Positions 7,366-14,684 of a stretch of 34,361 nt of DNA are shown here, one piece after another. The notes below the pieces were generated by a model. That model was not told the origin of the DNA, did not search any database, and saw only the letters and a program-made list of their open reading frames with translations. Origin of the DNA: a virus. The translations under genes were made by a program, and so were the position numbers. Positions within the stretch are counted from its first letter, which is position 1. Each line of letters starts with the position of its first letter. Where the stretch lies: IMG/VR virus record IMGVR_UViG_3300043773_000339, positions 1 through 34,361 of that record; one strand, written 5' to 3'.

Positions 7366-8915
7366 CCACTCGTCTGAGTAATGCTCAGCGGAGGCGCGAG
7401 CATTGGCTGCTTAGTAGGCGGTTCGAATAACGCCAACAGTATCGCTTCAGCACGGTCGGGACTGCTAACGCCACGCCGCTTCATATCGGCTTTCGCTTCG
7501 ATCTGTATGCGACCGCTGCTGTTTGATCGGTATGTGGGTGCCGTGAGTTGGGCAATCTCTTTCTTTCCGACCGCGAGGGAGAGTTCCTGCTTGCCCTCCT
7601 CGTCTGGCTGTAGGAGGGTCCGCATGTTCCACCACATTTCGGCACGCTGATTGGCGAACTTGTTATTGTCGTACGCGCGTTCGGCTACGTTCACGGCAAC
7701 GATGTCAGCGTTATGGCGTGACTCTTTCCCCCACTCTGAGAGGAGTCCGGCGACTCCCCAGCCGACGCCGATGCTGTCGATCTTGACCCGCACTCTTTCC
7801 TGTATGCCGTGAAGCGCGTGGTATTCCTGCGCCTTGTGGATCTCGCTTAGTACGAGGCCAGCGACGGTGACCGCGTTATCGTTATGGCTGGATGTGTGTG
7901 TGATGTAGGCGCACATGCCGTCTGCGCGACCGATCACGAACTCGTCGCCACCGTCTGCCGCGACGTCGACCCCGATACGGACTCGCCCGATCTCATTCAC
8001 TTCCGGCACGACGGCTGTTTCTAGCCAGTCAATCGGAAGCGTTACGTTGGTGGTGGTGCGTGGGAAGCGTGCGTGGACGCGTGCCTGAACGAACGGGGAT
8101 TCCGCGCCGAACTCACGAATGACGTCGCTAACCCAGGCTTCATCGACAAGGTTCTTCGCCCATGGCCCGATTGCCTCTCCGGTGAAGTTCGGGGTCGAAT
8201 AGGCGTCGATAGGGATGACGTTGTAGAGGTCGCTGTTGCAGGCTCGCTCGAACCACGATCCGACGTTATCTGTCGGAGGGTTACCGAGCAGTAGCAAGCG
8301 TGTGTGCCCACCAGTCATAAGTGCCTCTAATGCGTTACCGATGATCGGGCTGATGCCTCCCGCCTCATCCACCACGATCAAGAGGTTGTCTGAGTGAATA
8401 CCCTGTACCGCTGTCTCGTTATGGTCTGCGGGGGAGAAGCCGTCTGCAACAACGATGTCGTTGATCTTCCACTCTGTTGTTAGTACCTCGCCGGGAAGAT
8501 TGTGGGCTGTGTGAAGCCTGCGGATGTGGGGCCAGAGGATTCCCCGCACTTGGCGGAACGTGGTCGCTGTCGTCACGACACGGACCTTCTCGGCTGGGTG
8601 TACGGCGCACCACCAGGCGATAGCGCGTGCGGCGATGTGCGACTTGCCGGGAGCGTGGCAGGCAGGGACGGCTGTGCGCTTGTTATCGCGCACGGAGTTC
8701 AGGATCTCTACCTGTTTACTCCATACGCCTTCGCCGAGGCCATCGGTGACAAACGCAACAGGATCATTACGGTAGCGTGCCCATTTCGGGTCTACCCCTT
8801 CACGCAGTTCGTTCACTAACGCGAGCAGTCCCGCTTCGGACATACGTTCGAGCGCGGCTACCCGCTTCTCCGTTGGCGCGTCACGGAGGATCTGCTCAGG
8901 AGTCATCCTCGTCAT
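7356..8915 (-). CDS. Terminase large subunit
   Basis: The 519-residue protein carries the packaging ATPase: a Walker A variant PACHAPGKSH (about 84-93) that lacks the usual first glycine, the ATTF segment (about 117-120), and Walker B LLIVVDEAGG (178-187). The nuclease half shows the acidic sites IGVDVAADGGDE, VKIDSIGVGWG and SSPDRAEAILLAL. It cuts concatemeric DNA and drives packaging at the portal. It overlaps the small subunit gene by 20 bases. It is on the minus strand, opposite to the capsid and tail genes, at the downstream end of the early block. Confidence 0.9.
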   Translation of the reverse strand: MTRMTPEQILRDAPTEKRVAALERMSEAGLLALVNELREGVDPKWARYRNDPVAFVTDGLGEGVWSKQVEILNSVRDNKRTAVPACHAPGKSHIAARAIAWWCAVHPAEKVRVVTTATTFRQVRGILWPHIRRLHTAHNLPGEVLTTEWKINDIVVADGFSPADHNETAVQGIHSDNLLIVVDEAGGISPIIGNALEALMTGGHTRLLLLGNPPTDNVGSWFERACNSDLYNVIPIDAYSTPNFTGEAIGPWAKNLVDEAWVSDVIREFGAESPFVQARVHARFPRTTTNVTLPIDWLETAVVPEVNEIGRVRIGVDVAADGGDEFVIGRADGMCAYITHTSSHNDNAVTVAGLVLSEIHKAQEYHALHGIQERVRVKIDSIGVGWGVAGLLSEWGKESRHNADIVAVNVAERAYDNNKFANQRAEMWWNMRTLLQPDEEGKQELSLAVGKKEIAQLTAPTYRSNSSGRIQIEAKADMKRRGVSSPDRAEAILLALFEPPTKQPMLAPPLSITQTSGWI

Positions 8916-9369
8916 CCGTGTCGTTGAATCCGAGCAGGCTGCTGATCTCTTCGATCAGTTCGTCTCGCGTTACCTCGACTTGGATCGGTCCTCTGTCTGG
9001 ACCGGACAGTTCTGTGCGGATCTGCCTGCCGAAGTGCTGCGGCGCGGTCCTTTCAAGGAACCATCCTGCGGCCTGCCAGTTCGTTTGTGCCGCCTGCTGG
9101 ATGATGCCAACGTTACGGACGATCGCCGCCGCCCGAGCGGTATCGACATCTTCGCTGAACCGTGCGTAACGCTCCTCGTTGTCGTCTAGTTCCTCACCGG
9201 CGTCGCGCCTCTCCCGTGCGGCGTCACCCTTCTTCAGCCAGTTGTAGAGCGTGGCCCGTGAGATTCCCGCATAGGTAGCAGCATGTTCGACGTAGTTTCC
9301 GAGACGCAGCGCACCGATGATGCGCTCGTGCGTGTCGTCCGTGAGCAGAAGCGCAGTTCGCTTCGGCAT
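8896..9369 (-). CDS. Terminase small subunit
   Basis: The 157-residue protein has an N-terminal helix-turn-helix (about 25-47, with ATYAGISRATLYNWLKKG) followed by a helical middle and an acidic C-terminal tail (FNDTDDEDDS). This is the layout of small terminase subunits, which bind the packaging site and pass DNA to the large subunit. Position just upstream of, and overlapping with, the large subunit gene supports the call. The ATG has a strong AAGGAG ribosome-binding site 5 bases upstream. Confidence 0.85.
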   Translation of the reverse strand: MPKRTALLLTDDTHERIIGALRLGNYVEHAATYAGISRATLYNWLKKGDAARERRDAGEELDDNEERYARFSEDVDTARAAAIVRNVGIIQQAAQTNWQAAGWFLERTAPQHFGRQIRTELSGPDRGPIQVEVTRDELIEEISSLLGFNDTDDEDDS

Positions 9370-9414
9370 AACTCTCCTTCGTGAATGATGTTTAGGTGAG
9401 CATAACGCGGATCT

Positions 9415-9642
9415 TTAGAGATCGCCGCGTGCCACGCTAATCACATAAGTCGCCGAGAGCCACCTGTCGGGTCGCTCTTTCTGACCGTCTTCGTAGGTGA
9501 GCCAGTCGGTTCGGACGTAACGTGACTCGTCGCGCATCGCCATATCGTGCACAGCGTTAGCCGCGTCTTCCCGTCCCTTCCGGTACCCGTCTATTGCACC
9601 GCGTTGGTATGCCTCATCTACGAGGTCGTTGATCTCTGTCAT
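9415..9642 (-). CDS. Hypothetical protein (75 aa)
   Basis: Starts at an ATG in an ATGA overlap with the preceding gene and has a GAGAGGGAG ribosome-binding site; a longer in-frame ATG at 9675 lies inside the upstream gene and is less likely. The product has a helical N-terminus (DLVDEAYQRGAIDGYRKGR) and a C-terminal part rich in Trp, Tyr and Asp. No family recognised. It is the gene before the small terminase in the minus-strand run. Confidence 0.6.
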   Translation of the reverse strand: MTEINDLVDEAYQRGAIDGYRKGREDAANAVHDMAMRDESRYVRTDWLTYEDGQKERPDRWLSATYVISVARGDL

Positions 9643-9818
9643 GGTCTCCCTCTCGCCATGAAGTCTTTCAAGCATGTGCGGTTGCAGAAGTCCATGATCT
9701 CCCCTGCCCCGGTCATGATCCTCATGCTGCGTTCTGTGTCTGTTACGGGGTTGCGGCAGTTAGGGGCGTCGCACGTTAGCGAGGCCTCTTGCCTTGCCAC
9801 TTCACAATGATTCCCCAT
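9639..9818 (-). CDS. Small zinc-binding protein (about 59 aa)
   Basis: The product contains CDAPNCRNPV and, 20 residues later, DFCNRTCLKDFMA: two CxnC pairs separated as in small MYM/TRASH-type treble-clef zinc fingers. The start is uncertain. ATG 9818 lacks a clear ribosome-binding site, and GTG 9800 has GGGGA upstream and would shorten the protein by six residues. It overlaps the upstream gene and is coupled to the downstream gene by ATGA. Confidence 0.55.
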   Translation of the reverse strand: MGNHCEVARQEASLTCDAPNCRNPVTDTERSMRIMTGAGEIMDFCNRTCLKDFMARGRP

Positions 9819-10000
9819 AGGTAATCCGCAATCTCGTGGGAACCAACTCGTTCCGTTACAGGAGAGTGTATGGCGTATTGCGTTAGTTCCGCTAGTAACT
9901 CGTCGTAGGTTTCCTTCCGGCTCGCCGCGTATGCGCACATCCGGACGATGTCGTACTGCGACGGGTTACCGCTAGCGGATGCACTTGAAGGGGAAGGCAT
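9776..10000 (-). CDS. Hypothetical protein (about 74 aa)
   Basis: The conserved-looking part is helical (YDIVRMCAYAASRKETYDE, then YAIHSPVTERVGSHEIADYL). The chosen ATG overlaps the end of the lysozyme-like gene by 29 bases but has no good ribosome-binding site. ATG 9940 is an alternative start giving 54 residues. No family recognised. It may act with the neighbouring lysis-like gene, but only position suggests this. Confidence 0.45.
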   Translation of the reverse strand: MPSPSSASASGNPSQYDIVRMCAYAASRKETYDELLAELTQYAIHSPVTERVGSHEIADYLWGIIVKWQGKRPR

Positions 10001-10457
10001 TGTAATAACGGATGTATGGGTTCCAGATCCAGTTCTGGTGCTGCCAGGAAGACCACGATCCATAATGCGAAGTATCCAGTCCACGACCATCACTCGTCAG
10101 CCCCCAAGGACGCCAGTAGGTTCCCTTATTGCTCATGTATTTGTAGACGATCTGTGACTGGCGGTATGGGTTGAGCATCGCAGCCCGTGACCACCACCTG
10201 TTACCCGAGTGCGCTGACGTCTGGATCTGCCAAATACCTAACGCTCCGCTGTACCACGGGCTGCTTTCGGAAAGGTTCTGGCCCTTGCTCTCGCGCATGA
10301 CGATGCCGTAGGCGACCCGCAGATTGTTTCCCGTGAAACCAGCCTTCTGCAATACCTTCACGGTGCGGCAATCACCGGCCTGGGCCGCTGGTGCAAGAAC
10401 GAACCAGCCGAACATGAAGCCAACTATTAGGGTCAGGATAAATATGCTGCGTTTCAC
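9972..10457 (-). CDS. Secreted lysozyme / lytic transglycosylase-like protein
   Basis: The gene starts at a GTG that shares its G with the TAG of the preceding glycosyltransferase and has a strong AGAGGAG site. The 161-residue protein opens with KR and a hydrophobic stretch (SIFILTLIVGFMFGWFVLA) ending in AQA, a good signal peptide. The rest contains VAYGIVMRESKG (catalytic Glu candidate) and SGALGIWQIQTSAH, as in transglycosylase SLT/lysozyme folds that cut peptidoglycan. An endolysin exported by the host Sec system, or a host-like exported wall enzyme, both fit. Longer in-frame forms would read through the upstream gene and are rejected. Confidence 0.7.
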   Translation of the reverse strand: MKRSIFILTLIVGFMFGWFVLAPAAQAGDCRTVKVLQKAGFTGNNLRVAYGIVMRESKGQNLSESSPWYSGALGIWQIQTSAHSGNRWWSRAAMLNPYRQSQIVYKYMSNKGTYWRPWGLTSDGRGLDTSHYGSWSSWQHQNWIWNPYIRYYNAFPFKCIR

Positions 10458-11266
10458 TAGGTACTCCTCTTGGGTCGTCTGTGGCGGAGCGTAATGTGCG
10501 ATCCCTCGGGCCATCCTTTCTTGCTCTTGTAGGCGATGAACTCTGGATATGTCTCGACTAGGTACTTGGCTTCCTGGATCTTGCGCGGCATACGCTCTTC
10601 TTTTGTGCCGCAACCTCCCGGCGTGTAACGTTTGCAGTCGGGGAGGATCCATTGGTTCACGACGACGACGCCGAACTCGCGCAGATTGAGCGCGCACCAG
10701 CAGTAGTCGTCCATAGTCTGGACGTTAGTGTCGAAGCGTAGGTGGGACTTGCGTAGCGCCCATGCCCTGCCGTCAGCGAGGATGTTCATGCCCCACTTGT
10801 TACGGCGGTATGGTGCGTTATCGACTCCAGCGAAACCGAGCAGATGCGAGCCGATGCGTGAGCAGTATCGGGCACCTTGTTCGCAGCGCAGGAGAAACTG
10901 CTTCATGCTGATCGGGTTCTTGAACCGCTTGGCGTACTCGTTCTGATTGGCGAGTGTGATGTCGAGGACTTCCTCGTAGGTCTCGTCGTATCCTGCTAGT
11001 TCCGATACTGACTTCAGATCGTCTACCAGGAAGACTGCCCATTCACCGTCTTCCATCAGGTCGAGTGCAGCGTTACGGTTGTATGCGAGTCCAGCAGGCT
11101 GATTTGTTACGACGAGGCGGTCCTCCCGTACTGTGCCGCCTTTGATGTGCCCTTCTCGCTGCTCTTCGGTATGCACCAGCACCGTATGGTCGATGCCCTC
11201 TGTTTCTAGCATCAGGCTTGTCGTCATACTGTCGTAACGGTTCGAGGCGAATACAAAGACCTTCAC
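10457..11266 (-). CDS. TET-associated-type glycosyltransferase (GT-A fold)
   Basis: The 269-residue protein looks like a GT-A glycosyltransferase: an N-terminal Rossmann start (KVFVFASNRYDS), GLAYNRNAALDL (59-70), an acidic metal/donor motif FLVDDLK (79-85), and MDDYCWCALN near residue 195. It is coupled by GTGA to a TET/JBP-type dioxygenase. That pairing is the known signature of phage glycosyltransferases that add sugar to 5-hydroxymethylcytosine in DNA. DNA as the acceptor is inferred from the neighbour, because GT-A sequence alone does not give the acceptor. The following gene overlaps by one base. Confidence 0.7.
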   Translation of the reverse strand: MKVFVFASNRYDSMTTSLMLETEGIDHTVLVHTEEQREGHIKGGTVREDRLVVTNQPAGLAYNRNAALDLMEDGEWAVFLVDDLKSVSELAGYDETYEEVLDITLANQNEYAKRFKNPISMKQFLLRCEQGARYCSRIGSHLLGFAGVDNAPYRRNKWGMNILADGRAWALRKSHLRFDTNVQTMDDYCWCALNLREFGVVVVNQWILPDCKRYTPGGCGTKEERMPRKIQEAKYLVETYPEFIAYKSKKGWPEGSHITLRHRRPKRST

Positions 11267-12138
11267 TTTGCCTTCACTTTCCTACCGGGGATGAAGTCGC
11301 TCTCACCGCGAATAGCGGAGGCGATTCCTTCTTCGCGCTCGGTGCGCTTCTCCTGGCCTCTCGCGGTTTCCATCGCGTAGGTGAAGCAGTCTTTCATGCC
11401 GCGAAGCGCATAGTAGACGACGCTGTAACGGTAGCCGTCTCGCTTGGTCTGCGTCATCGGCGTAACGCCGTGAACCAGGCCGTGCCCGTAGAAGTAGAGC
11501 GAGTAACCGTCGCGAGCGGAGCATACGATGTCGTACTCGGGGATATGGAGATATCCGCCAGTAACGCTGCGGCGCACGACTGGCATCGCGGACCATGTAT
11601 CAAAGTTGAAGCCGTCGCGATGGTATGGCAGCGTGCTTGTCTTGTTGATAACGCCGCTAGTCCAGAGCGCTCCTTCTGCCATGCGCCAGTCGTCAGCGAC
11701 CTCTTGGATTACGCGGGAGTCCCGTTCATGGATCTCTGGGAACACCTCCCGCATTTGATCTGCCAGCGTGTAGGCCATATTCACGATGACCGCGTGCGCT
11801 TCGGGATCTTCCTGCGACAGAGTCGTGGGTCGGCAAGACTCTCGTGACACCATCGGCTTGCGAGGAGACATACCGAATACGCGGGAAACGTTGATGACAC
11901 CCTTCACTCCGCGCAGAGTGTGACCGTATTTGATGCGAAGGACGGCACGCCGAAGTTCAGCCACCTTCGCCCTGGGCAGCGGAAGGTACGCGAAGAGCGG
12001 TTCCCCCGTATCGGCGTCTCGAACGACGCACGCTTCCGTTACATTGGCTTCGATATCGGGGACCATTTCGCCGACGTACTTATCCGCGTCCTCTTTCGAC
12101 ATGACGCGCCGCATCGTCAGGTTTCTGTAATCTCCCAA
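11263..12138 (-). CDS. TET/JBP-family 2-oxoglutarate/Fe(II) dioxygenase
   Basis: The 291-residue protein has the jelly-roll dioxygenase motifs in order: LPYHRDGFNFD (170-180, giving H173 and D175), GYLHIPEYDI, GHGLVHGVTP (H223), and YRYSVVYYAL with R237 for 2-oxoglutarate. The spacing and the YHRDGFN form are those of phage TET/JBP enzymes that oxidise 5-methylcytosine (or thymine in JBP). It overlaps the end of the ParB-like gene and is coupled to a glycosyltransferase. The start is uncertain: TTG 12138 has GGAGG 7 bases upstream, ATG 12114 lies two bases after the ParB-like stop, and all motifs are retained either way. Confidence 0.8.
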   Translation of the reverse strand: MGDYRNLTMRRVMSKEDADKYVGEMVPDIEANVTEACVVRDADTGEPLFAYLPLPRAKVAELRRAVLRIKYGHTLRGVKGVINVSRVFGMSPRKPMVSRESCRPTTLSQEDPEAHAVIVNMAYTLADQMREVFPEIHERDSRVIQEVADDWRMAEGALWTSGVINKTSTLPYHRDGFNFDTWSAMPVVRRSVTGGYLHIPEYDIVCSARDGYSLYFYGHGLVHGVTPMTQTKRDGYRYSVVYYALRGMKDCFTYAMETARGQEKRTEREEGIASAIRGESDFIPGRKVKAK

Positions 12139-12773
12139 CTCGGGGCCTCCTCGTTCGTGTACTGCTCAATAAGATAGACGATCGCCTGACTGTTGCTCTC
12201 GAAGTCTCGTTCGATACGCAGTTTGCCGAGGCGCTCGGATACCCAAACGAACAGGTGACTCGGGTAGGCGACGACCAGTTGCCGCGTCGCTCTGTCAGCG
12301 TAACGCTCCAAGAGATCGCTGTACGTCGGCTTCAGATCAACGTTAGTCGGGTGTGTTATCTCCGGTTCAGTCTCCTCTAGGAGCGCACGAAGATCGTCGA
12401 TCTCGTCATCTACGAAGCCTGATGCTTCGACCAGGCTTGGCTCTGACAGTTCAGCGAGAATGTCGAGCAGCGCTTGCTCATCCCACTCAGCCAGGTCGCT
12501 CGTCCGGTTATCCGCGACGGAGTATGCGGCGATTTGATCCGGTGTCCAGTTATCCGGTACGCGAGTGATTTCAATGTCGGTCCAGCCGAGCGCGGTCGCC
12601 GCTTGTAGCGTTCCGTTACCGGCGATCACCGTATCCTGCCAGACGACGAGGGGCTTTCGCTGCCCGAACTCAGTCAGAGACTTCTGGATTGTTTCGATGT
12701 TGCGCTTGTTGTGCTGGCGTGCGTTAGCCGGATCGGGCTTCAGGGTGTCAATCTTGATCTTCTCGATCTTCAC
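12117..12773 (-). CDS. ParB/Srx-like domain protein
   Basis: The 218-residue protein begins with the ParB N-terminal domain: KIDTLKPDPANARQH (7-21), then FGQRKPLVVW and VIAGNGTLQAATALGW (about 51-66, replacing the GHRR/GNHR form). The remaining 130 residues are helical and acidic and carry no methyltransferase motif, unlike common phage ParB-methyltransferase fusions. It starts at GTG in a GTGA overlap with the helix-turn-helix gene and overlaps the dioxygenase. ParB-like proteins often accompany DNA-modification genes; a role in guiding the modification is a guess. Confidence 0.7.
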   Translation of the reverse strand: MKIEKIKIDTLKPDPANARQHNKRNIETIQKSLTEFGQRKPLVVWQDTVIAGNGTLQAATALGWTDIEITRVPDNWTPDQIAAYSVADNRTSDLAEWDEQALLDILAELSEPSLVEASGFVDDEIDDLRALLEETEPEITHPTNVDLKPTYSDLLERYADRATRQLVVAYPSHLFVWVSERLGKLRIERDFESNSQAIVYLIEQYTNEEAPSWEITET

Positions 12774-13030
12774 GGCTGTCCCTTCCGAGAGGCGGCGAGA
12801 GCCTCAACATCGGAGCGCCGGAAGATTGTCCTGCGTCCGGCCTTGCCGACAGGAGTAAGTTGCTTCTTGTGGACGATTTGGCGGAGATTGTTCGGCGTCA
12901 CGCCAAGCATCCCCGCAGCAAGGAGACTATCTACCGTATCGCTGACAACGATGGTCGGCGGCGCTGGCGGCTCGGGGAAACTACTCGCCCCAACAGTCAC
13001 GAAAGCGTTAGTCGGAAACTCATTCATCAC
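12770..13030 (-). CDS. Small helix-turn-helix (excisionase/MerR-like) protein
   Basis: The 86-residue protein has a proline-rich N-terminal third and then AAGMLGVTPNNLRQIVHKKQ and GRRTIFRRSDVEALAA, the winged-helix pattern of MerR/excisionase-type DNA-binding domains. GTG 13030 overlaps the SSB stop and is preceded by AAGGAG at 7 bases; ATG 13027 is an alternative. It lies between SSB and the ParB-like gene, so it could be a local regulator. No integrase is present to support an excisionase role. Confidence 0.6.
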   Translation of the reverse strand: MMNEFPTNAFVTVGASSFPEPPAPPTIVVSDTVDSLLAAGMLGVTPNNLRQIVHKKQLTPVGKAGRRTIFRRSDVEALAASRKGQP

Positions 13031-13407
13031 CAGGGATCTCCTTGGTCGTCGTTCTGCTTGTTGTTAGTTGGCTTGTCCAGCGGCTTCGGGATGACACCGA
13101 TCGCCTCTGCTGTCACTTCGGGGATCGAACGCTTCACACCGTCTTTCTCGAACGATGTCATTTCCAGAGTGCCTCCGACGATCACTCGCATGTCTGCGCG
13201 TATGTGTTCGGCTGCTGCCTCGGCTGCCTGACGCCAGAGCGCGACGCGGTACCACGACGGCTCACCCTTTCCCCACTCGCCGTTCTTCTTCTTCCGTGGC
13301 GTGACCTTCACCGTGAGGTTACATACGGCATCTCCGTTGGGCATGATCCGCACCTCGGGGTCTTTCTGAACGTATCCCACGAACCAAAGTGTTGCTTCAC
13401 CAGCCAT
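13027..13407 (-). CDS. ssb: Single-stranded DNA-binding protein
   Basis: The 126-residue protein has an OB-fold of the SSB family: LWFVGYVQKDPEVRIMPNGD (7-26), LTVKVTPRKK, SWYRVALWRQAAE, and RVIVGGTLE. It ends in a charged tail (NNKQNDDQGDPW) like the acidic tip of bacterial SSBs, with Trp instead of the usual Phe. It protects single-stranded DNA in replication and recombination, in line with nearby resolvase, annealing and initiator genes. The ATG has GAGG 9 bases upstream and overlaps the HNH gene end. Confidence 0.85.
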   Translation of the reverse strand: MAGEATLWFVGYVQKDPEVRIMPNGDAVCNLTVKVTPRKKKNGEWGKGEPSWYRVALWRQAAEAAAEHIRADMRVIVGGTLEMTSFEKDGVKRSIPEVTAEAIGVIPKPLDKPTNNKQNDDQGDPW

Positions 13408-13744
13408 TATTATTTTCCTCTACTATCTGGTAATCGCCGTCGTTTGTGAGTAGCGCCCGACTGCCGTTAGGTAGCGTGACGGGTATCTCGGCGGGATCGT
13501 CCCAGGAATGAACGAGCCAGCCGTTCTCGTAACTGTCACGAGGGTTCTGATGTACGGAGCCGGGAGCGATGTTGTGGCAGGGTGAACATAACGCGATGAG
13601 GTTAGTGAGTTCGTCTTTGCCTCCGTGTTTACGCAGTTTCCTGTGATGCACGGCGACAGGATCTCTTAACGGTTTGCCGCATTTCACGCAGTGGCGGTCG
13701 CGTGTGAATACCGCACCCCTCAGTACCGGATCCATTACCGTCAC
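13397..13744 (-). CDS. HNH endonuclease
   Basis: The 115-residue protein has a compact HNH domain in its N-terminal half: FTRDRHCVKCGKPL, then VAVHHRKLRKHGGKD (His-His metal/catalytic pair), LTNLIALCSPCHN. Two CxxC pairs would hold a structural zinc. The C-terminal half (IPVTLPNGSRALLTNDGDY) looks like a separate small beta domain. GTG 13744 overlaps the stop of a tiny upstream gene (GTGA); ATG 13735 is an alternative with AGGGG further upstream. It could be a homing-type enzyme, a nicking enzyme or a packaging helper; the terminases are not adjacent. Confidence 0.75.
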   Translation of the reverse strand: MTVMDPVLRGAVFTRDRHCVKCGKPLRDPVAVHHRKLRKHGGKDELTNLIALCSPCHNIAPGSVHQNPRDSYENGWLVHSWDDPAEIPVTLPNGSRALLTNDGDYQIVEENNNGW

Positions 13745-13821
13745 TTACCCCTATCAAGGAGCCAGAAGAGAGGCACGAACAAGAGCCTGTCAACTAGGAC
13801 GATCAAACATTCCCTCATCAC
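13741..13821 (-). CDS. Tiny membrane peptide (25-26 aa)
   Basis: An open frame from GTG 13821 (or ATG 13818) ends in a GTGA overlap with the HNH gene and has an AGAGGG site 5 bases (or 8) upstream. The product is a single hydrophobic helix (ECLIVLVDRLLFVPLFWLL) with charged ends. The good ribosome-binding site and coupling favour a real gene; its length leaves room for doubt. It is preceded by a duplicated stretch that matches the end of the RusA-like gene. Confidence 0.5.
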   Translation of the reverse strand: MMRECLIVLVDRLLFVPLFWLLDRGK

Positions 13822-13823
13822 GG

Positions 13824-13859
13824 TTTCCCTCTATCACGAACACCGCTCCCGGTGCCCCA
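13824..13859 (-). repeat. Copy 1 of a short direct repeat (RusA 3'-end remnant)
   Basis: This 36-base stretch matches 14196-14233, including 18 identical bases (ACCGCTCCCGGTGCCCCA on the plus strand). In the minus-strand frame it still spells APGAVFVIEG, exactly as in the RusA-like protein, but here it is cut off by an in-frame TAG just upstream. It also contains a small hairpin (CACCG/CGGTG) ahead of a ribosome-binding site. Confidence 0.6.
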
Positions 13860-13862
13860 GCG

Positions 13863-14189
13863 TTACGATACTAGGTCGTCCTGCCAATGCGTTACGGTCT
13901 GCGGTCGCATGAGCCCGTACTGAACATGGAACAGGCGGTCGTGTATCGCCTTCTGTGTGCGTCCGTATTTCCGCGCGAGGCCGAGCATCGTCATACCGCC
14001 CTCGAAGTCGGCGACGACGCTACGCTTCTCTTCCGCGCTCCACGGGCGACCCGCTTTCATCGCGTCTTGTCGCCGCTTCTTCTTCTTAGCAGGCTTCTTC
14101 TGCGGCGTCTTGCCGTTAGCGTTCTCGCGAATGAAGTCCTGGTACGTCGCCCAGGCTTGTAAGAACTCCTTGAATGTCGGCTGCTGCAT
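13863..14189 (-). CDS. Helix-turn-helix protein, possible regulator
   Basis: The 108-residue protein has a basic lysine-rich linker (about 28-45) and then GRPWSAEEKRSVVADFEGG and LARKYGRTQKAIHDRL, a homeodomain/SANT-like or sigma-like helix-turn-helix expected to bind DNA. Its start lies inside the 3' part of the RusA-like gene, an out-of-frame overlap of 74 bases, with an AAGGGGAAAGG ribosome-binding site. It may regulate part of this region; no operator was identified. Confidence 0.6.
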   Translation of the reverse strand: MQQPTFKEFLQAWATYQDFIRENANGKTPQKKPAKKKKRRQDAMKAGRPWSAEEKRSVVADFEGGMTMLGLARKYGRTQKAIHDRLFHVQYGLMRPQTVTHWQDDLVS

Positions 14190-14571
14190 CTTGCCTTTCC
14201 CCTTCTATGACGAATACCGCTCCCGGTGCCCCATACACTTTCCTCGCCGTTAGCGTGACCACCTGTGCGTCGTCAGCAAACGCCGCGCCAGTCAAACCAT
14301 CTAACGCTGCTCGCGCTAGTTTGTCTACGTCCGGCCTAACGTGCGGCAAGGCTCGCGGCGCACTACGCGGCGACAGGAGCCTGAACGTCACATCGACCGT
14401 AACTGGTCCCTCTAACGGTTCCATAATGGCACGGCACGCTTCGTTGATAGCGTTACGCCACGCCGTTAGTTCCTTCGATTTTTGATGCACGATGCGACCG
14501 CGAAAGACGCTCATACTGCCTTGCGTGATCGGGGTGCCAGCGAGCGAGAAACTGTAACTCGCCGCAGCCAT
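14116..14571 (-). CDS. RusA-like Holliday-junction resolvase
   Basis: The 151-residue protein carries the RusA signature RPDVDKLARAALDGLTG (79-95) and FADDAQVV (98-105). The aspartates D81, D83 and D100/D101 and K84 correspond to catalytic residues of RusA. These dimeric enzymes cut four-way junctions formed in recombination or replication. The C-terminal 27 residues after VIEG extend over the start of the next gene and look like an added tail; a second copy of the preceding stretch exists at 13824-13859. The ATG has only a weak ribosome-binding site. Confidence 0.8.
   Translation of the reverse strand: MAAASYSFSLAGTPITQGSMSVFRGRIVHQKSKELTAWRNAINEACRAIMEPLEGPVTVDVTFRLLSPRSAPRALPHVRPDVDKLARAALDGLTGAAFADDAQVVTLTARKVYGAPGAVFVIEGERQDAAADIQGVLTSLGDVPGLHSRER
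14196..14233 (-). repeat. Copy 2 of the short direct repeat (within RusA-like gene)
   Basis: Coding for APGAVFVIEG near the end of the RusA-like protein and ending at the ribosome-binding site of the helix-turn-helix gene. It matches 13824-13859 with a few substitutions at codon third positions and a two-base insertion. See the partner copy. Confidence 0.6.
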
Positions 14572-14585
14572 TCTCTAATGTTACG

Positions 14586-14684
14586 TTATCCTGCGCGGCG
14601 TATCAAGATGCTGCATGTAACGCAACTGCGTGTGTGATGCACCCAGCCACCGCATCCTGGGCACCGGGAGACAGGGCTACTCAT
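14586..14684 (-). CDS. Tiny zinc-ribbon protein (32 aa)
   Basis: This frame starts at an ATG inside the last codons of the preceding gene (8-base overlap) and fills the gap before the RusA-like gene. The product contains CPGCGGWVHHTRSCVTC, two CxxC pairs of a minimal zinc ribbon. Four ordered cysteines in so short a frame are unlikely by chance. The ribosome-binding site is weak, so coupled translation would be needed. Confidence 0.5.
   Translation of the reverse strand: MSSPVSRCPGCGGWVHHTRSCVTCSILIRRAG

Noticed and set aside
6712-7377. Plus-strand open frame of 221 codons
   Set aside because: It is the antisense shadow of the RmlB-like gene, whose NAD-binding and catalytic motifs are clear; the plus-strand product is Arg/His-rich and resembles nothing.
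12117-12773. ParB-like protein as a plasmid-type partition protein
   Set aside because: No ParA or centromere-like repeats are seen, and the helix-turn-helix half of partition ParB is not evident; the context is DNA modification.
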